Shown: positions 54,548 through 63,872, counted from the stretch's first letter. The stretch: DNA of 64,000 nucleotides from Cytophagaceae bacterium (GCA_016722655.1 JADKIR010000004.1:620001-684000); one strand, 5' to 3'. The notes: generated from the letters alone by a model not told the origin. Numbers and translations are program-made.

Positions 54548-56913
54548 AAGGCCCTCTGATTTTAACCTTTATCTTGATTTCATTTTTATGTAAATCTCAA
54601 AATAACATTTCCGGAAAACTAATTGACAATGCTGGAAATCCAATCGAATTTGTTAATGTTTTACTTTTTAAAAAACCTGATACAATAAATATTTTTCAGG
54701 GACTAACCTGCGACTCCTCAGGAATCTTTGATTTTATCAATATTGCTAAAGGCCAATATATTCTAAAATTTCATGGCATAGGTTATAAAAAACAAAGTAT
54801 CGCTATTGAAAAACGGCACTCCGAAAATTTAATAATTGGGCCATATATTTTAGAAAGTGAAATTATTGAACTAAAAGATGTAACGATAACCAGAAAAAAA
54901 GAGTTAATTCAACAAACCAAAACCGGATTTATTATATCTACTGATGCTTCACTATTTACACAATCAGGAAATGCACTGGATCTACTTAGAAGCACTCCAA
55001 TGATTTTTATTGATGCAGAGGGAGCTATTAATCTCAGGGGAAAATCACCCTTAGTACTCATTAATGGAAGAAACTCAAAGTTTGACAATTTAAATAATCT
55101 TCCTGCAAACAGTATTGAAAAAATCGAGATTATAACTTCTCCGGGGGCTTCATACGATGCTGAGTCTGAAAACGGCATAATAAACATAATTTTGAAAAAA
55201 GGTAAGGCTGAGGGAATAAATGGTGCTTTTTCGATAGCCGGTGGTTTGGGTTATAGCTGGAGATTAAATAATTCTTTTTTGGTCAATTATAAAAAAAACA
55301 AATGGAATTTAGGGCTGGGATACGATAATAGACTTGCTGAAAGAAATAGAAAGGCTGAAGGTGACAGAACAAATTTTAATCTTCCGTCCCAATATTACCT
55401 AAAGCAAAGACGAAATGATGAGCGAAAGGAAGAAATCCACAACATTAGATCAAATATTGACTTTAAAGGTGAAAAAAAATCTTTTGGAGCTGAAATGGTT
55501 ATAGGGATAGAGAAAGAAACCAATTTTGAGACACTTTACAATACAATTTACAATCAGGAATATGTGTTCCAAAATAAAAGCAGGCGATATTCTGATGAAA
55601 GAAGAAAGGGATATTCTGCCGAGATAGCTATAAAATATGAGCTTGAAATTAGCAAAGATAAATCAAGAATTAGTACAAACCTTAGTACATCATTTGGCGA
55701 TGGTCTGGAAAAAACTCCAATTATTTCACAAGATTTGTCTTCCGAAAATATTGAAACAGGGGTTCCGTTCATGCAAAAAACGAGTTTTTCTGATTTTGGA
55801 TCAAATAATATTTTTAAACTCGACTATTTTCAAAAAATTAGTAATGCAACATTTGAAACCGGCTTTAAAACGCTATTCAGGAAGTTTGCCAATGATTTTA
55901 GCCGTGAAGACCAAATAGATAATAATTACGTATTGGTTCCTAACCGCACAGGCTCGCTAACATTTGAGGAATGGGTACCTGCTATATACACCCAATTAAA
56001 AAATGAAATTGGAAAATGGAGCTATGAAATAGGCCTCAGAATGGAGCAAACCCATAATTCCGGCACTGTAAAATCACTTTCGATTGATTTTAATAATAAC
56101 TATATCAATTTGTTTCCCAACGCCAACCTCAGCTATCAAATCTCTGATATTCAAAATATTAGATTTATTTATGGAAGGCGAATAAACAGACCATCTCTTG
56201 GGCAACTTAACCCTTTTACTGACATTACTGACTCTTTGACTCAAAGAAGTGGAAATCCAACTCTTTTGCCGGAAATTGCACAAAATGCCGAGTTGAATTA
56301 TGACCATGAATTTAACAAAGGTAGCTTTTCTGTAAAACCTTACTATCGAAATAGCCATAATAGCATTTTGCCATTTACAAAACTAATGCCCAATGGAGTA
56401 TTATTCACCCAACCATTAAATGCGGGCTCTACAACAACTTTGGGTTTGGAGACTCTTTTTTCATTTGAAGTAAATAAGGCATGGAAAACAAACCTAAGTT
56501 CATCAATATTTAATCAAAATATCAATGCCCAAAATATTAAATCCGATATACTCAATCAAGTTACAAGTTGGAATGCTAAGTGGACAAATGATATAATTGT
56601 TAAGAAAAACTCCAGATTTCAAATCAACGCATTTTATAACTCCCCTACGGCTACTATACAGGGAAGAAGAATAGCTATTTATAATGTAGATTTTGCGTTT
56701 CAACAGAAAATAATAAGAGAAAAAGGCCGTTTGGGGTTGATAATTACTGATGTATTCAATACTCAGAAAAACGGCTTTATTTGGGAAACCAAAGACTTTT
56801 ACTTCAGTAGAATTTTTAAAGTTGATTCGAGAGCTATCCTAATAACTTTTGCCTATACATTTGGTACTTCTTTTAAGGAGAAGTTAATGGATAATAAATT
56901 TTCAAATGATTAA
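54544..56913 (+). CDS. Outer-membrane beta-barrel protein with carboxypeptidase-like and plug domains
   Basis: The 789-residue protein has a signal (ends LCKSQ), a carboxypeptidase-like domain (NISGKLIDNAGNPIEFVNVL), a plug with LRSTPMIFIDAEGAINLRG and IEKIEIITSPGASYDAESE, and a long barrel ending FAYTFGTSFKEK. The plug and barrel match the outer-membrane beta-barrel family (TonB-receptor-like) of Bacteroidota, which may transport or secrete. There is no SusD partner. It is translationally coupled to the exported superoxide dismutase, an uncommon pairing. Confidence 0.85.
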   Translation: MKGPLILTFILISFLCKSQNNISGKLIDNAGNPIEFVNVLLFKKPDTINIFQGLTCDSSGIFDFINIAKGQYILKFHGIGYKKQSIAIEKRHSENLIIGPYILESEIIELKDVTITRKKELIQQTKTGFIISTDASLFTQSGNALDLLRSTPMIFIDAEGAINLRGKSPLVLINGRNSKFDNLNNLPANSIEKIEIITSPGASYDAESENGIINIILKKGKAEGINGAFSIAGGLGYSWRLNNSFLVNYKKNKWNLGLGYDNRLAERNRKAEGDRTNFNLPSQYYLKQRRNDERKEEIHNIRSNIDFKGEKKSFGAEMVIGIEKETNFETLYNTIYNQEYVFQNKSRRYSDERRKGYSAEIAIKYELEISKDKSRISTNLSTSFGDGLEKTPIISQDLSSENIETGVPFMQKTSFSDFGSNNIFKLDYFQKISNATFETGFKTLFRKFANDFSREDQIDNNYVLVPNRTGSLTFEEWVPAIYTQLKNEIGKWSYEIGLRMEQTHNSGTVKSLSIDFNNNYINLFPNANLSYQISDIQNIRFIYGRRINRPSLGQLNPFTDITDSLTQRSGNPTLLPEIAQNAELNYDHEFNKGSFSVKPYYRNSHNSILPFTKLMPNGVLFTQPLNAGSTTTLGLETLFSFEVNKAWKTNLSSSIFNQNINAQNIKSDILNQVTSWNAKWTNDIIVKKNSRFQINAFYNSPTATIQGRRIAIYNVDFAFQQKIIREKGRLGLIITDVFNTQKNGFIWETKDFYFSRIFKVDSRAILITFAYTFGTSFKEKLMDNKFSND

Positions 56914-56927
56914 TTAAGAACTCCACC

Positions 56928-59900
56928 CTACACCACCCCCACCAAATCAATCTCCTTCATCAATCTATCTGTCTCAGTGAGGGCGACGATGATTTTTTGG
57001 TAATGTTGGATATCTTCGAAGCTGAGTTCACGGTCTTTGCGGTCTTTTAGCCATTTTTGGGCGGGTTGATAGCCACCGATATAAAACTCCCAGGCTGTAA
57101 GCGGTACCTGGTCGAAGTATTGCGTATCGTTGATATACACTTTGCCTTCTTTAAAGACCGGTTTGGCTACTACGTTGCTGCCATCTATCGGATATTTGGT
57201 GATGAATTTATTGACGGCAGCACTTTCCAGTAAATGCAGCTGTCGTATTTCGCCACCTAGCTTTACCAATTGCCAGAACTTAGCTGCATCCTCAGGATAT
57301 GGCACCCGTGGGAAATCGATTTTTAGAAATTCTTTATACTTTTCACGATAAGCAGGAGAATGTAATACGGCATAGATATAGTCCAGCAAATCAATGGGAG
57401 CAAACACCGACTTAAACTCATCTCTGAGTTCATCGTTATTGTTGGCAAAACATACATTGCCATCTTCTCTCTCCGCCACAAAAGTCAAACCTAACTTTTC
57501 GACAATTTGATTTAGAATTTCTTTGTTGAAGTTTGGGATACGGTTGACTGTATTTTCAAATATTTCATTACTTTTAAAATTACTAAAATAATATAAGGGA
57601 AAATTTATCGGCCCACCTCTTCTAAACATATTAGTATCGGCAAAACAATCTGTCAAAAATACACAATCAAAAAAAGCCAAATTTGCGGCCTGTGGTTGAT
57701 TAACTAAAATTAAACCGAGATTATTTTTTTCAAGATGGTAAATAGTTTTTTCTCTCGCTCTACCTAAGATTTTGGAGTCATAATATATATAACCTTTGTC
57801 AAAAGGTCTATATAAATATTTCTTAACTTTAATTTTTTGATATTCGTAGCCTAATTTAATGATATTGGATTTTAAAGTTTCTTGATTATCTGTAACAAGG
57901 TCCTGATCATTGTGTGTTTTTATACCACTCGATTTAAATGGAAATAAATCAGGTAAATAAACACCGTTTTGGTAAGTTTCCTGTTCTGTAAAATTTTTGG
58001 GAACAAAGAAAAAATTCGAATCATTTATTTTTATTTCGGAAAAATCAATGGATTTTAAATTGTTATTAGATAAAAAATTATATTTAAATTCACGTTTTCC
58101 AAATACATCATAGTGGTAAACTTTGCCAAGTTCATTTTGTTTTTTATTTCCATTTTTTACAAAAATATTTATTGAAACTCCTTGTTGAATATCAAAGACA
58201 TTAACATCTATTGTGCCATCAATATTTGTCTCTTTCTTCTTAGCATTTCCATGCAGATCTATAGTATAAATTTTATCATAGGTTTTCAATAAGTTCCACC
58301 TCATCCCCCTGTATGTCGGATTGTCTAAATAGCCATGAGGATTTATAAAAGCTAATATTCCAGATTCATTTTTTTCTATGAAGTATTGTCCATATCTTAA
58401 AAACTTTACATAATCATCATTAATAGATTTCGAGTTTTTCTCTTTCAATTTTTCTAACCCGCCAGGTTCTTTTTTATAATCTTCCATCAGATTCATTATC
58501 CATTCACCTTTATTTGCACTTTCACCGCTATAGGGAGGGTTACCTATCACACACATCACAGGGGTATCCCGCTTGATATGGTTGGCTTCGTTGGCTTCGG
58601 TACTCAGCCAGTTGGCAAACAGTGAGCCGGTTTCGGGGTGGTGCTCTTCGAGGCTGTTGGTCAGATACACTCTAAACCGCTGGTTTTTGGTGGGTCGGTA
58701 GCCGGTCTCGGTCAGTAGCAAATCAAGCTTAAGGTGAGCCATGGCATAAGAGGCCATCAAGAGCTCAAAGCCATTGAGCCGGGGAATGAGATGGTTTTCT
58801 ACATAGTTGCTCCACACTCCCTGCTGCCCTTCAAACTGCTGGTATATCTGCTGCACTACCTCCGCCAAAAACGTACCTGTGCCAGTGGCCGGGTCAAGTA
58901 TTTGTACCCGGTGTACTTCCTGCTCTATTTCTTTGGCCTGACCCTGGGGTCTTACTTTTATTTTGGTTTTGCTGGTGTCGGCCAGTCCCATCGGTAAGCC
59001 AAACTCGGTCTTTAGGATGTCGTCCACTGCTCGCACGATAAAGTTTACCACCGGCTCAGGCGTGTACCATACCCCCCGGGCTTTGCGTAGTGCGGGGTCA
59101 TACTCACTCAGGAATGTCTCATAAAAATGTATGATGGGATCCTGCATAGCGGTGCTGCGGCCATAGTTTTTGAGAAGTTCTTCCACATTACAAGCCAGAA
59201 ATATCTCCACGAGGTCGTCCACTATCCACAGGATACGGTCGTCAATGTCAGGCCCGGCAATATATCCAAAAAGTTTTCTCAGAAAAGGATTAGACTTGGG
59301 TATCAGCTCGGCGGCTTCCTGTCGGCTAAAGGTCGGTAGTGTGGGGTCATGGAGCCGGGCGGCAAACATACCGTAGGCTATGGTCTGAGCATACACATCG
59401 GCAAAGGCCTTGGGCGTAATGTCATGAATCAGGATATCTTTGAAGCCCTGCATTTGTTCTTTCAGGGAGCTGTCTTCATTGTGTTTTTCATCAGAGACCA
59501 GTGCCTTGTTGATTACGTCAGCGAGCATCCGGGCTTTTCCTGCCATCATTTCTGCAAGGCGTTTGGAACTGCGGATGGTCTGGGTTTTCTGCTGACAGAA
59601 ATCCTTTATGAGGTTTTCAAAAGTGCCAAAGTTTTCTTTCAGTGGCTCTATGCCGTGGTCGGTGAGTTTTCCTACCGACACTTTATCTATAAATACGCCC
59701 TCTCTATAAAGCAGGAAGTCGAGGTAGTCAGTAAATAGGAGATTGCCCAATGAGCCTTTGTAGCGGTCAAACTGCTCTTTATTAACAGCCTTCTTATTGC
59801 CTTCAAGGTCTTTGTCGCCAATATCCTTGGCCTCGATAAAGCCCACCGGTATTTCCTTTTTGGTGATGATGTAGTCAGGAGCACCGCATTTCTGGCGTTT

Positions 59901-60035
59901 GGGTTCGTTGGTAGCTTTCACGGTAGGCACCAGGCTTTCAATAAGCTGCTGCAAGTCGCCGCGGTAAGTATGTTCGGTGGCGTTTCCCGATTTATATCGT
60001 GTGTTTATACTGGCTATGTATTGGTCGAGGGTCAT
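56928..60035 (-). CDS. Single-chain restriction-modification enzyme (type IIG/ISP-like)
   Basis: The 1035-residue protein joins three parts. First is an N-terminal PD-(D/E)xK nuclease (Asp54 in GAPDYI, Glu68-x-Lys70 in GFIEAK). Next is an N6-adenine methyltransferase core with motif I DPATGTGTFLAE (381-392) and motif IV NPPY (499-502). Last is a C-terminal target-recognition part. There is no helicase region, so it resembles type IIG enzymes more than the larger translocating type ISP. From about residue 512 to 830 the gene becomes extremely AT-rich compared with either side. No separate methylase, specificity or immunity gene is adjacent. It guards against foreign DNA. Confidence 0.88.
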   Translation of the reverse strand: MTLDQYIASINTRYKSGNATEHTYRGDLQQLIESLVPTVKATNEPKRQKCGAPDYIITKKEIPVGFIEAKDIGDKDLEGNKKAVNKEQFDRYKGSLGNLLFTDYLDFLLYREGVFIDKVSVGKLTDHGIEPLKENFGTFENLIKDFCQQKTQTIRSSKRLAEMMAGKARMLADVINKALVSDEKHNEDSSLKEQMQGFKDILIHDITPKAFADVYAQTIAYGMFAARLHDPTLPTFSRQEAAELIPKSNPFLRKLFGYIAGPDIDDRILWIVDDLVEIFLACNVEELLKNYGRSTAMQDPIIHFYETFLSEYDPALRKARGVWYTPEPVVNFIVRAVDDILKTEFGLPMGLADTSKTKIKVRPQGQAKEIEQEVHRVQILDPATGTGTFLAEVVQQIYQQFEGQQGVWSNYVENHLIPRLNGFELLMASYAMAHLKLDLLLTETGYRPTKNQRFRVYLTNSLEEHHPETGSLFANWLSTEANEANHIKRDTPVMCVIGNPPYSGESANKGEWIMNLMEDYKKEPGGLEKLKEKNSKSINDDYVKFLRYGQYFIEKNESGILAFINPHGYLDNPTYRGMRWNLLKTYDKIYTIDLHGNAKKKETNIDGTIDVNVFDIQQGVSINIFVKNGNKKQNELGKVYHYDVFGKREFKYNFLSNNNLKSIDFSEIKINDSNFFFVPKNFTEQETYQNGVYLPDLFPFKSSGIKTHNDQDLVTDNQETLKSNIIKLGYEYQKIKVKKYLYRPFDKGYIYYDSKILGRAREKTIYHLEKNNLGLILVNQPQAANLAFFDCVFLTDCFADTNMFRRGGPINFPLYYFSNFKSNEIFENTVNRIPNFNKEILNQIVEKLGLTFVAEREDGNVCFANNNDELRDEFKSVFAPIDLLDYIYAVLHSPAYREKYKEFLKIDFPRVPYPEDAAKFWQLVKLGGEIRQLHLLESAAVNKFITKYPIDGSNVVAKPVFKEGKVYINDTQYFDQVPLTAWEFYIGGYQPAQKWLKDRKDRELSFEDIQHYQKIIVALTETDRLMKEIDLVGVV

Positions 60036-61038
60036 TGGATAAGAGCTGTTTCTTTTTTCAAAAATAGTAAATAATGTGATAATGTGCTAATGAGTTAATG
60101 TGCTAATTATAGGTTATAGGCAACAGGGAGTAGGCAACAGTGTTTTAAGTTAGTAAGTTGGAAAGGTGGAAAGTTAGAAAGTTGGAAAGTTCGGGGTTGC
60201 GAGGGGCGGGTACTGGGTATGAAATGTTCAGAGGGTTAAATCTTCATGCCTTAATTCCTTCATGGTTAAGAAAAGAACCCGGCATTCTTTGTGCATTTTG
60301 TGGCTTCTTTGTGGCTTTTGCGTAACTTAGGTAACAGGGAGTAGGAAGTAGTTTCCTTTTAGTTGGAAAGGTGGTAAGTTGGTAAGTTGGTAAGTTCCGG
60401 GTGGCGGGTTGCGAGTACTGAGTTTGATATGTTCTAAGACTATAATCTTCATGCCCTTAATTCCTTAATGATCTTAATGTTTAAAAAAATGGACAAGTAT
60501 TTCTTTGTGCATTTTGTGGCTCCTTTGTGGCTTTTGCGTAACTTAGGTAACAGGGAGTAGGAAGTAGTTTCCTTTTAGTTGGAAAGGTGGTAAGTTGGTA
60601 AGTTGGTAAGTACCGGGTGGCGGGTTGCGAGTACTGAGTTTGATATGTTCTAAGACTATAATCTTCATGCCCTTAATTCCTTAATGATCTTAATGTTTAA
60701 AAAAATGGACAAGTATTTCTTTGTGCATTTTGTGGCTTCTTTGTGGCTTTTGCGTAACTTAGGTAACAGGGAGTAGGAAGTAGTTTCCTTTTAGTTGGAA
60801 AGGTGGTAAGTTGGTAAGTTGGTAAGTTCCGGGTGGCGGGTTGCGAGTACTGAGTTTGATATGTTCTAAGACTATAATCTTCATGCCCTTAATTCCTTAA
60901 TGATCTTAATGTTTAAAAAAATGGACAAGTATTTCTTTGTGCATTTTGTGGCTCCTTTGTGGCTTTTGTGTAACTTTCTAAATGTATAGTTTTGGTAGAA
61001 ATACCTCCATGATAATAAAATACAAATTTATTTCCTTT
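60036..61038. other. Gene-free kilobase filled by satellite and degenerate repeat copies
   Basis: About 1 kb between the restriction gene and the membrane-protein gene holds no credible coding frame. It consists of one diverged unit (about 60110-60320), three near-identical 216-bp units (60321-60968) and a short AT-rich tail. Confidence 0.8.
60110..60968. repeat. 216-bp satellite: three near-identical units plus a diverged one
   Basis: Units begin at 60321, 60537 and 60753 with cgtaacttaggtaacaggga; the spacing is exactly 216 bp. Neighbouring units differ at only about two positions (ttccggg/taccggg, ggctcc/ggcttc). Inside each unit is a short internal repeat (ggtaagttggtaagttggta). The leftmost copy (about 60110-60320) is clearly diverged. 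Two modules of the unit recur at 12.5-12.8 kb, one of them inverted. Confidence 0.93.
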
Positions 61039-62226
61039 TTAATCGCCTGCAACCGGACTAAATATAAAAGCAAGAACTCCTGATACCATAGCCACACTGC
61101 CCGCAATGAGCCAATCCTGACTATAATACCAATGTAACCCGCCTGTCATAAGGATAATTTCGGTGATAAAAAAACCAGAAATCAAAAGTACACTGCCCGT
61201 TTTAGTCCAAAGACTGTGACCCAGATAGCCCAATTCAAACAACCAGGCTATCAGCAAAAACGAGATAGTGCCAATCAGGCTCAGATGCAGATATGCCAGC
61301 ACGATATTCTTCTCAAAAAAAGCGAGTTCCCACATTGATGGAAAAACCGACAGCCCCTGTACCGTTACCTTGAGCACAAACGAAATTAGGAAAAGGTAAA
61401 GAAACACTTTGCTCAAATAGCTTTTTGATTTCAATTTGAAAGGCATTTGTTTGATAATCAATAAAAAACAAATTAAACCTGCAATCTGAAAAACTGTGGC
61501 AAAAATAGCAAAGAAAAGCAAGTGGGAAGAAAAGCTCATGCCTAAAAGTGAAAGAGCAGTAGCCGGAATAAATGCTAAGGTAAAGAACCAATAAAAACAC
61601 CAAATATATGTTGAGTTTACTGCCGGTGCATGGGTTTCTAAAAATCTAAAAAACAAACCTATGACGATAAACAAAAACCAACCGTTGTATTGAAAATGCA
61701 AAAAAGTATATATCAAAGATTGATAGAGCTCGGTGCCATTGAGTCCTTTTGCTGAGGTGATGCCAATTGCATAAGGCAAAAGCGTAGAAATCAAGCCAAA
61801 GTACAAGCCGGTTTTGATGAATTTCAGGGAGTATTGGGTTGATAGCGTATCGGTGGTATCTTTCAGGAAACGATATATAAACCAATAATTGAGCACTTGA
61901 AACAAGGTCGAAAAAACTATGGAATACAAACCATAACCTTGTAAGGAAAACGACACCAGAACCCCCGCCAATACCAAAAGCGTAAGCTTGAACTGTAAAG
62001 AATATTTGCCTTTCTTTAGTTTTTCCGGGCTGATATATATGCTGGTAATGATAAGGAACATGATGGTATATACCCAGCCCTGAAACCCGGTATGAGAGTG
62101 TGCATGCACCAGGTTGCGATAGCCCAGCGGAATATTAAAATACCCGGCAGCCCGTAAAGTGGTACCTATCACGGCCACCATCAAAAAGAAAAACAGACTG
62201 GCTTTACTCCAGCTTTTATTGATCAT
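61039..62226 (-). CDS. Multi-spanning membrane protein resembling a haem-copper oxidase/NOR subunit I
   Basis: The 395-residue protein has about 12 hydrophobic segments. His-rich helix starts are LVHAHSHTGFQGWVYTIMF, FLHFQYNGWFLFIVIG and YLHLSLIGTISFLL; the first resembles the MHGHLAFWG haem-ligand helix of NorB. The last resembles a haem-ligand helix too, but the full set of oxidase ligands is not present and no Tyr/Glu catalytic signature was found. It may bind haem, sense NO or O2, or help respiration; this is inference. The gene stands alone between two repeat arrays. It starts at ATG 62226 before an AT-rich leader. Confidence 0.75.
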   Translation of the reverse strand: MINKSWSKASLFFFLMVAVIGTTLRAAGYFNIPLGYRNLVHAHSHTGFQGWVYTIMFLIITSIYISPEKLKKGKYSLQFKLTLLVLAGVLVSFSLQGYGLYSIVFSTLFQVLNYWFIYRFLKDTTDTLSTQYSLKFIKTGLYFGLISTLLPYAIGITSAKGLNGTELYQSLIYTFLHFQYNGWFLFIVIGLFFRFLETHAPAVNSTYIWCFYWFFTLAFIPATALSLLGMSFSSHLLFFAIFATVFQIAGLICFLLIIKQMPFKLKSKSYLSKVFLYLFLISFVLKVTVQGLSVFPSMWELAFFEKNIVLAYLHLSLIGTISFLLIAWLFELGYLGHSLWTKTGSVLLISGFFITEIILMTGGLHWYYSQDWLIAGSVAMVSGVLAFIFSPVAGD

Positions 62227-62360
62227 GATTCCAAATTATTGTGGCAATATAATCAACATCCCTAATTTCCCAATTCTCGGTTTGGTAATTTCTAAATATC
62301 TTAATCGTTTACCGGGAATCGAAAAATATTTGAAATTTTAATTATATATTTCATTGTTGA

Positions 62361-62612
62361 CCGATTACCAAACTTGATTTGACATTCACCAAACTTGATT
62401 CAACATTCGCCAAACTTGATTAGACATTCACCAAACTTGATTCAACATTCACCAAACTTGATTCAACATTCACCAAACTTGATTTGACATTCACCAAACT
62501 TGATTTGACATTCACCAAACTTGATTAGGCATTCACCAAACTTGATTCAACATTCGCCAAACTTGATTCAACATTCACCAAACTTTATTCAACATTCACT
62601 ATACTTGATTAG
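62361..62612. repeat. Twelve tandem 21-bp repeats
   Basis: Twelve units of acattcaccaaacttgatt plus a variable dinucleotide (tg, ca or ag) run without spacers. The outer units are diverged (first ccgattaccaaacttgatt, last acattcactatacttgatt). The 21-bp period equals two helical turns, so all units would face one side of the DNA. This is iteron-like or minisatellite-like; it is not a CRISPR array. Confidence 0.95.
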
Positions 62613-62933
62613 ACACTCCCATTTTACCTTCAAATAAGTCCCAGAGAAAGAGGCAATTCTGAGAAAAAATCAAAGGTTTTTGATAAGATTTTTAGATATT
62701 TTACCTGTTTTCCAGCGTTATCCACATAATTCGGGCTAAAAGTAAATATAGTCAACAATTCAAGTTTCTGATTTTCAAATAGTTGTTGTATTGAATTTTT
62801 AATTTTTCCTCAAATTTCAAAATTTATAAACAAAATCATCAATTTTTCCTCAATTATTTTCTCAATTTACTGATTTTCAAAGCTTTTTAAAAAAGCAAAT
62901 AATTTGTGAAATTTTTCATAGAATTTTTTTTTA
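62613..62933. other. AT-rich spacer with a consensus DnaA box
   Basis: This stretch has no gene. TTATCCACA at 62718-62726 matches the DnaA-box consensus exactly, about 105 bp after the 21-bp array, and the following 200 bp are very AT-rich. One box is not enough to call an origin. Confidence 0.45.
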
Positions 62934-62941
62934 TATGTTTG
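62934..62941 (+). promoter_or_regulatory. -7 box of the structured leader transcript
   Basis: TATGTTTG fits the TAnnTTTG box. It would start a transcript near 62948 that covers the mini-ORF, the hairpins and the small basic protein gene. The best TTTG upstream is further away than usual. Confidence 0.4.
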
Positions 62942-62964
62942 CGGTATAGTTAAATTTTATTTGT

Positions 62965-62991
62965 ATGAAAGACGGAAACTTCATCAAATAA
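62965..62991 (+). CDS. Eight-codon mini-ORF (possible leader peptide)
   Basis: ATG to TAA encodes MKDGNFIK. It lies 24 bp after a -7 type box and just before a run of hairpins, the arrangement of a leader peptide. Chance is a real alternative for so short a frame. Confidence 0.3.
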   Translation: MKDGNFIK

Positions 62992-62997
62992 GAAAAA

Positions 62998-63216
62998 AAT
63001 AGGGTTAATCCCCTATTGAACAGCCGGGTATCAAAACCTTTTCGGATCATGGGCGAAGGTAGGTTATGGGTACCAAACGTAGGTTTCTGATTAATCAGAA
63101 GCCGGTAAAAGAAAGTGTAGTTAATTTAATTTTTTAATTTTTAATTTTTGTTTTTAGTTTTTCACCGCCCGATTCCACAAAAAATCAGAAGGCCGCTTCC
63201 ATAAAAAGAAGCAGCC
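62998..63216 (+). ncRNA. Candidate structured leader or small RNA
   Basis: Between the mini-ORF and the next gene the base composition rises and several hairpins appear in order. They are aataggg/ccctatt (62998-63017), accttt/gaaggt (about 63032-63060), a 9-bp stem ggtttctga-ttaa-tcagaagcc (63082-63103) and a ggc-gcttc/gaagc-gcc hairpin (63191-63216). No protein frame covers it. I do not match it to a known riboswitch. It may be a cis-acting leader of the gene at 63302 or a separate small RNA. Confidence 0.5.
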
Positions 63217-63301
63217 CCCCGACATAGTTTTTAATTAGCGTTTAAATATATGTCATTGGGGATTGATTTTAAAAAAAAAGGGCATAATTATTTAAAAAAA
63301 T

Positions 63302-63661
63302 ATGAGATATATCTCTAGTATTTCAATCCAAAACGCCACTTCGAGACTTGCGGGCGTTAAAGCAATTGCCACTGATTTGGATCTGGGCAATGGTCTCAAT
63401 ATAGAAAGTTATCAGGCTGCAATCAAAGAAGTGGACGACCTGATTAATTCTTACAATACCCAATTGAGCTCCATGGGAGAGGTCAGAAACCGCATTCGGG
63501 AAAAAGAGAAAGCGTTAAAAGACCTTAACGAACGGATTCTCATTGGTGTGGGTGCCAGATATGGTAAAGATTCCAATCAATACCAGATGGCGGGCGGCAC
63601 TAAAAAATCGATGCGTAAAAGGCGTCGAAAGGTAGCAGTGCCAGCCAAAACAGAAGCGTAA
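63302..63661 (+). CDS. Small basic protein with a coiled-coil core, family of unknown function
   Basis: The 119-residue protein has no signal or membrane segment. The core (about 40-85) is a helical heptad-like stretch including REKEKALKDLNERI. Then comes the string ARYGKDSNQYQMAGGTKKS and a very basic tail (RKRRRKVAVPAK). The YGKDS-xxY-xxAGGTxKS string is shared by small proteins that I recall from Bacteroidota and cyanobacteria, of unknown function and often present in several copies. The basic tail suggests nucleic-acid binding. A strong terminator follows. Confidence 0.75.
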   Translation: MRYISSISIQNATSRLAGVKAIATDLDLGNGLNIESYQAAIKEVDDLINSYNTQLSSMGEVRNRIREKEKALKDLNERILIGVGARYGKDSNQYQMAGGTKKSMRKRRRKVAVPAKTEA

Positions 63662-63666
63662 GATCA

Positions 63667-63710
63667 AAAGGGGCTATTCCATGATATGGCCCCTTTATTT
63701 TTTCCCTTGA
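63667..63710 (+). terminator. Intrinsic terminator after the small basic protein gene
   Basis: Arms aaaggggc (63667-63674) and gcccctttattttttc (63689-63704, first 8 nt pairing) around a 14-nt loop, then a T-run. Confidence 0.9.
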
Positions 63711-63872
63711 ATAAATCTTCTAAAACTAATTTACCCAGTCTTTTTTTCCTGCGTCTCAACCTTTTTTATGTTTTTGTTTGAATAGATTTCGAGTTTTTAT
63801 AACCAAAAGCGACCTATCAGAAATAGATTTTTCTCCTTTTTGCATATATAATAAAAAAAAATCAAATAAAAC

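Noticed and set aside
56928..60035. Multi-gene defence island around the restriction enzyme
   Set aside because: Neighbours are an outer-membrane protein and a satellite; no second defence gene, helicase or methylase was found in the window.
62361..62612. 21-bp array as a CRISPR
   Set aside because: Units follow one another without spacers and no cas gene is present.
62718..62726. Chromosomal origin from one DnaA box
   Set aside because: Only a single consensus box is present here, no dnaA or dnaN is nearby, and another exact TTATCCACA occurs at 45209-45217, so such matches are expected by chance in AT-rich DNA.
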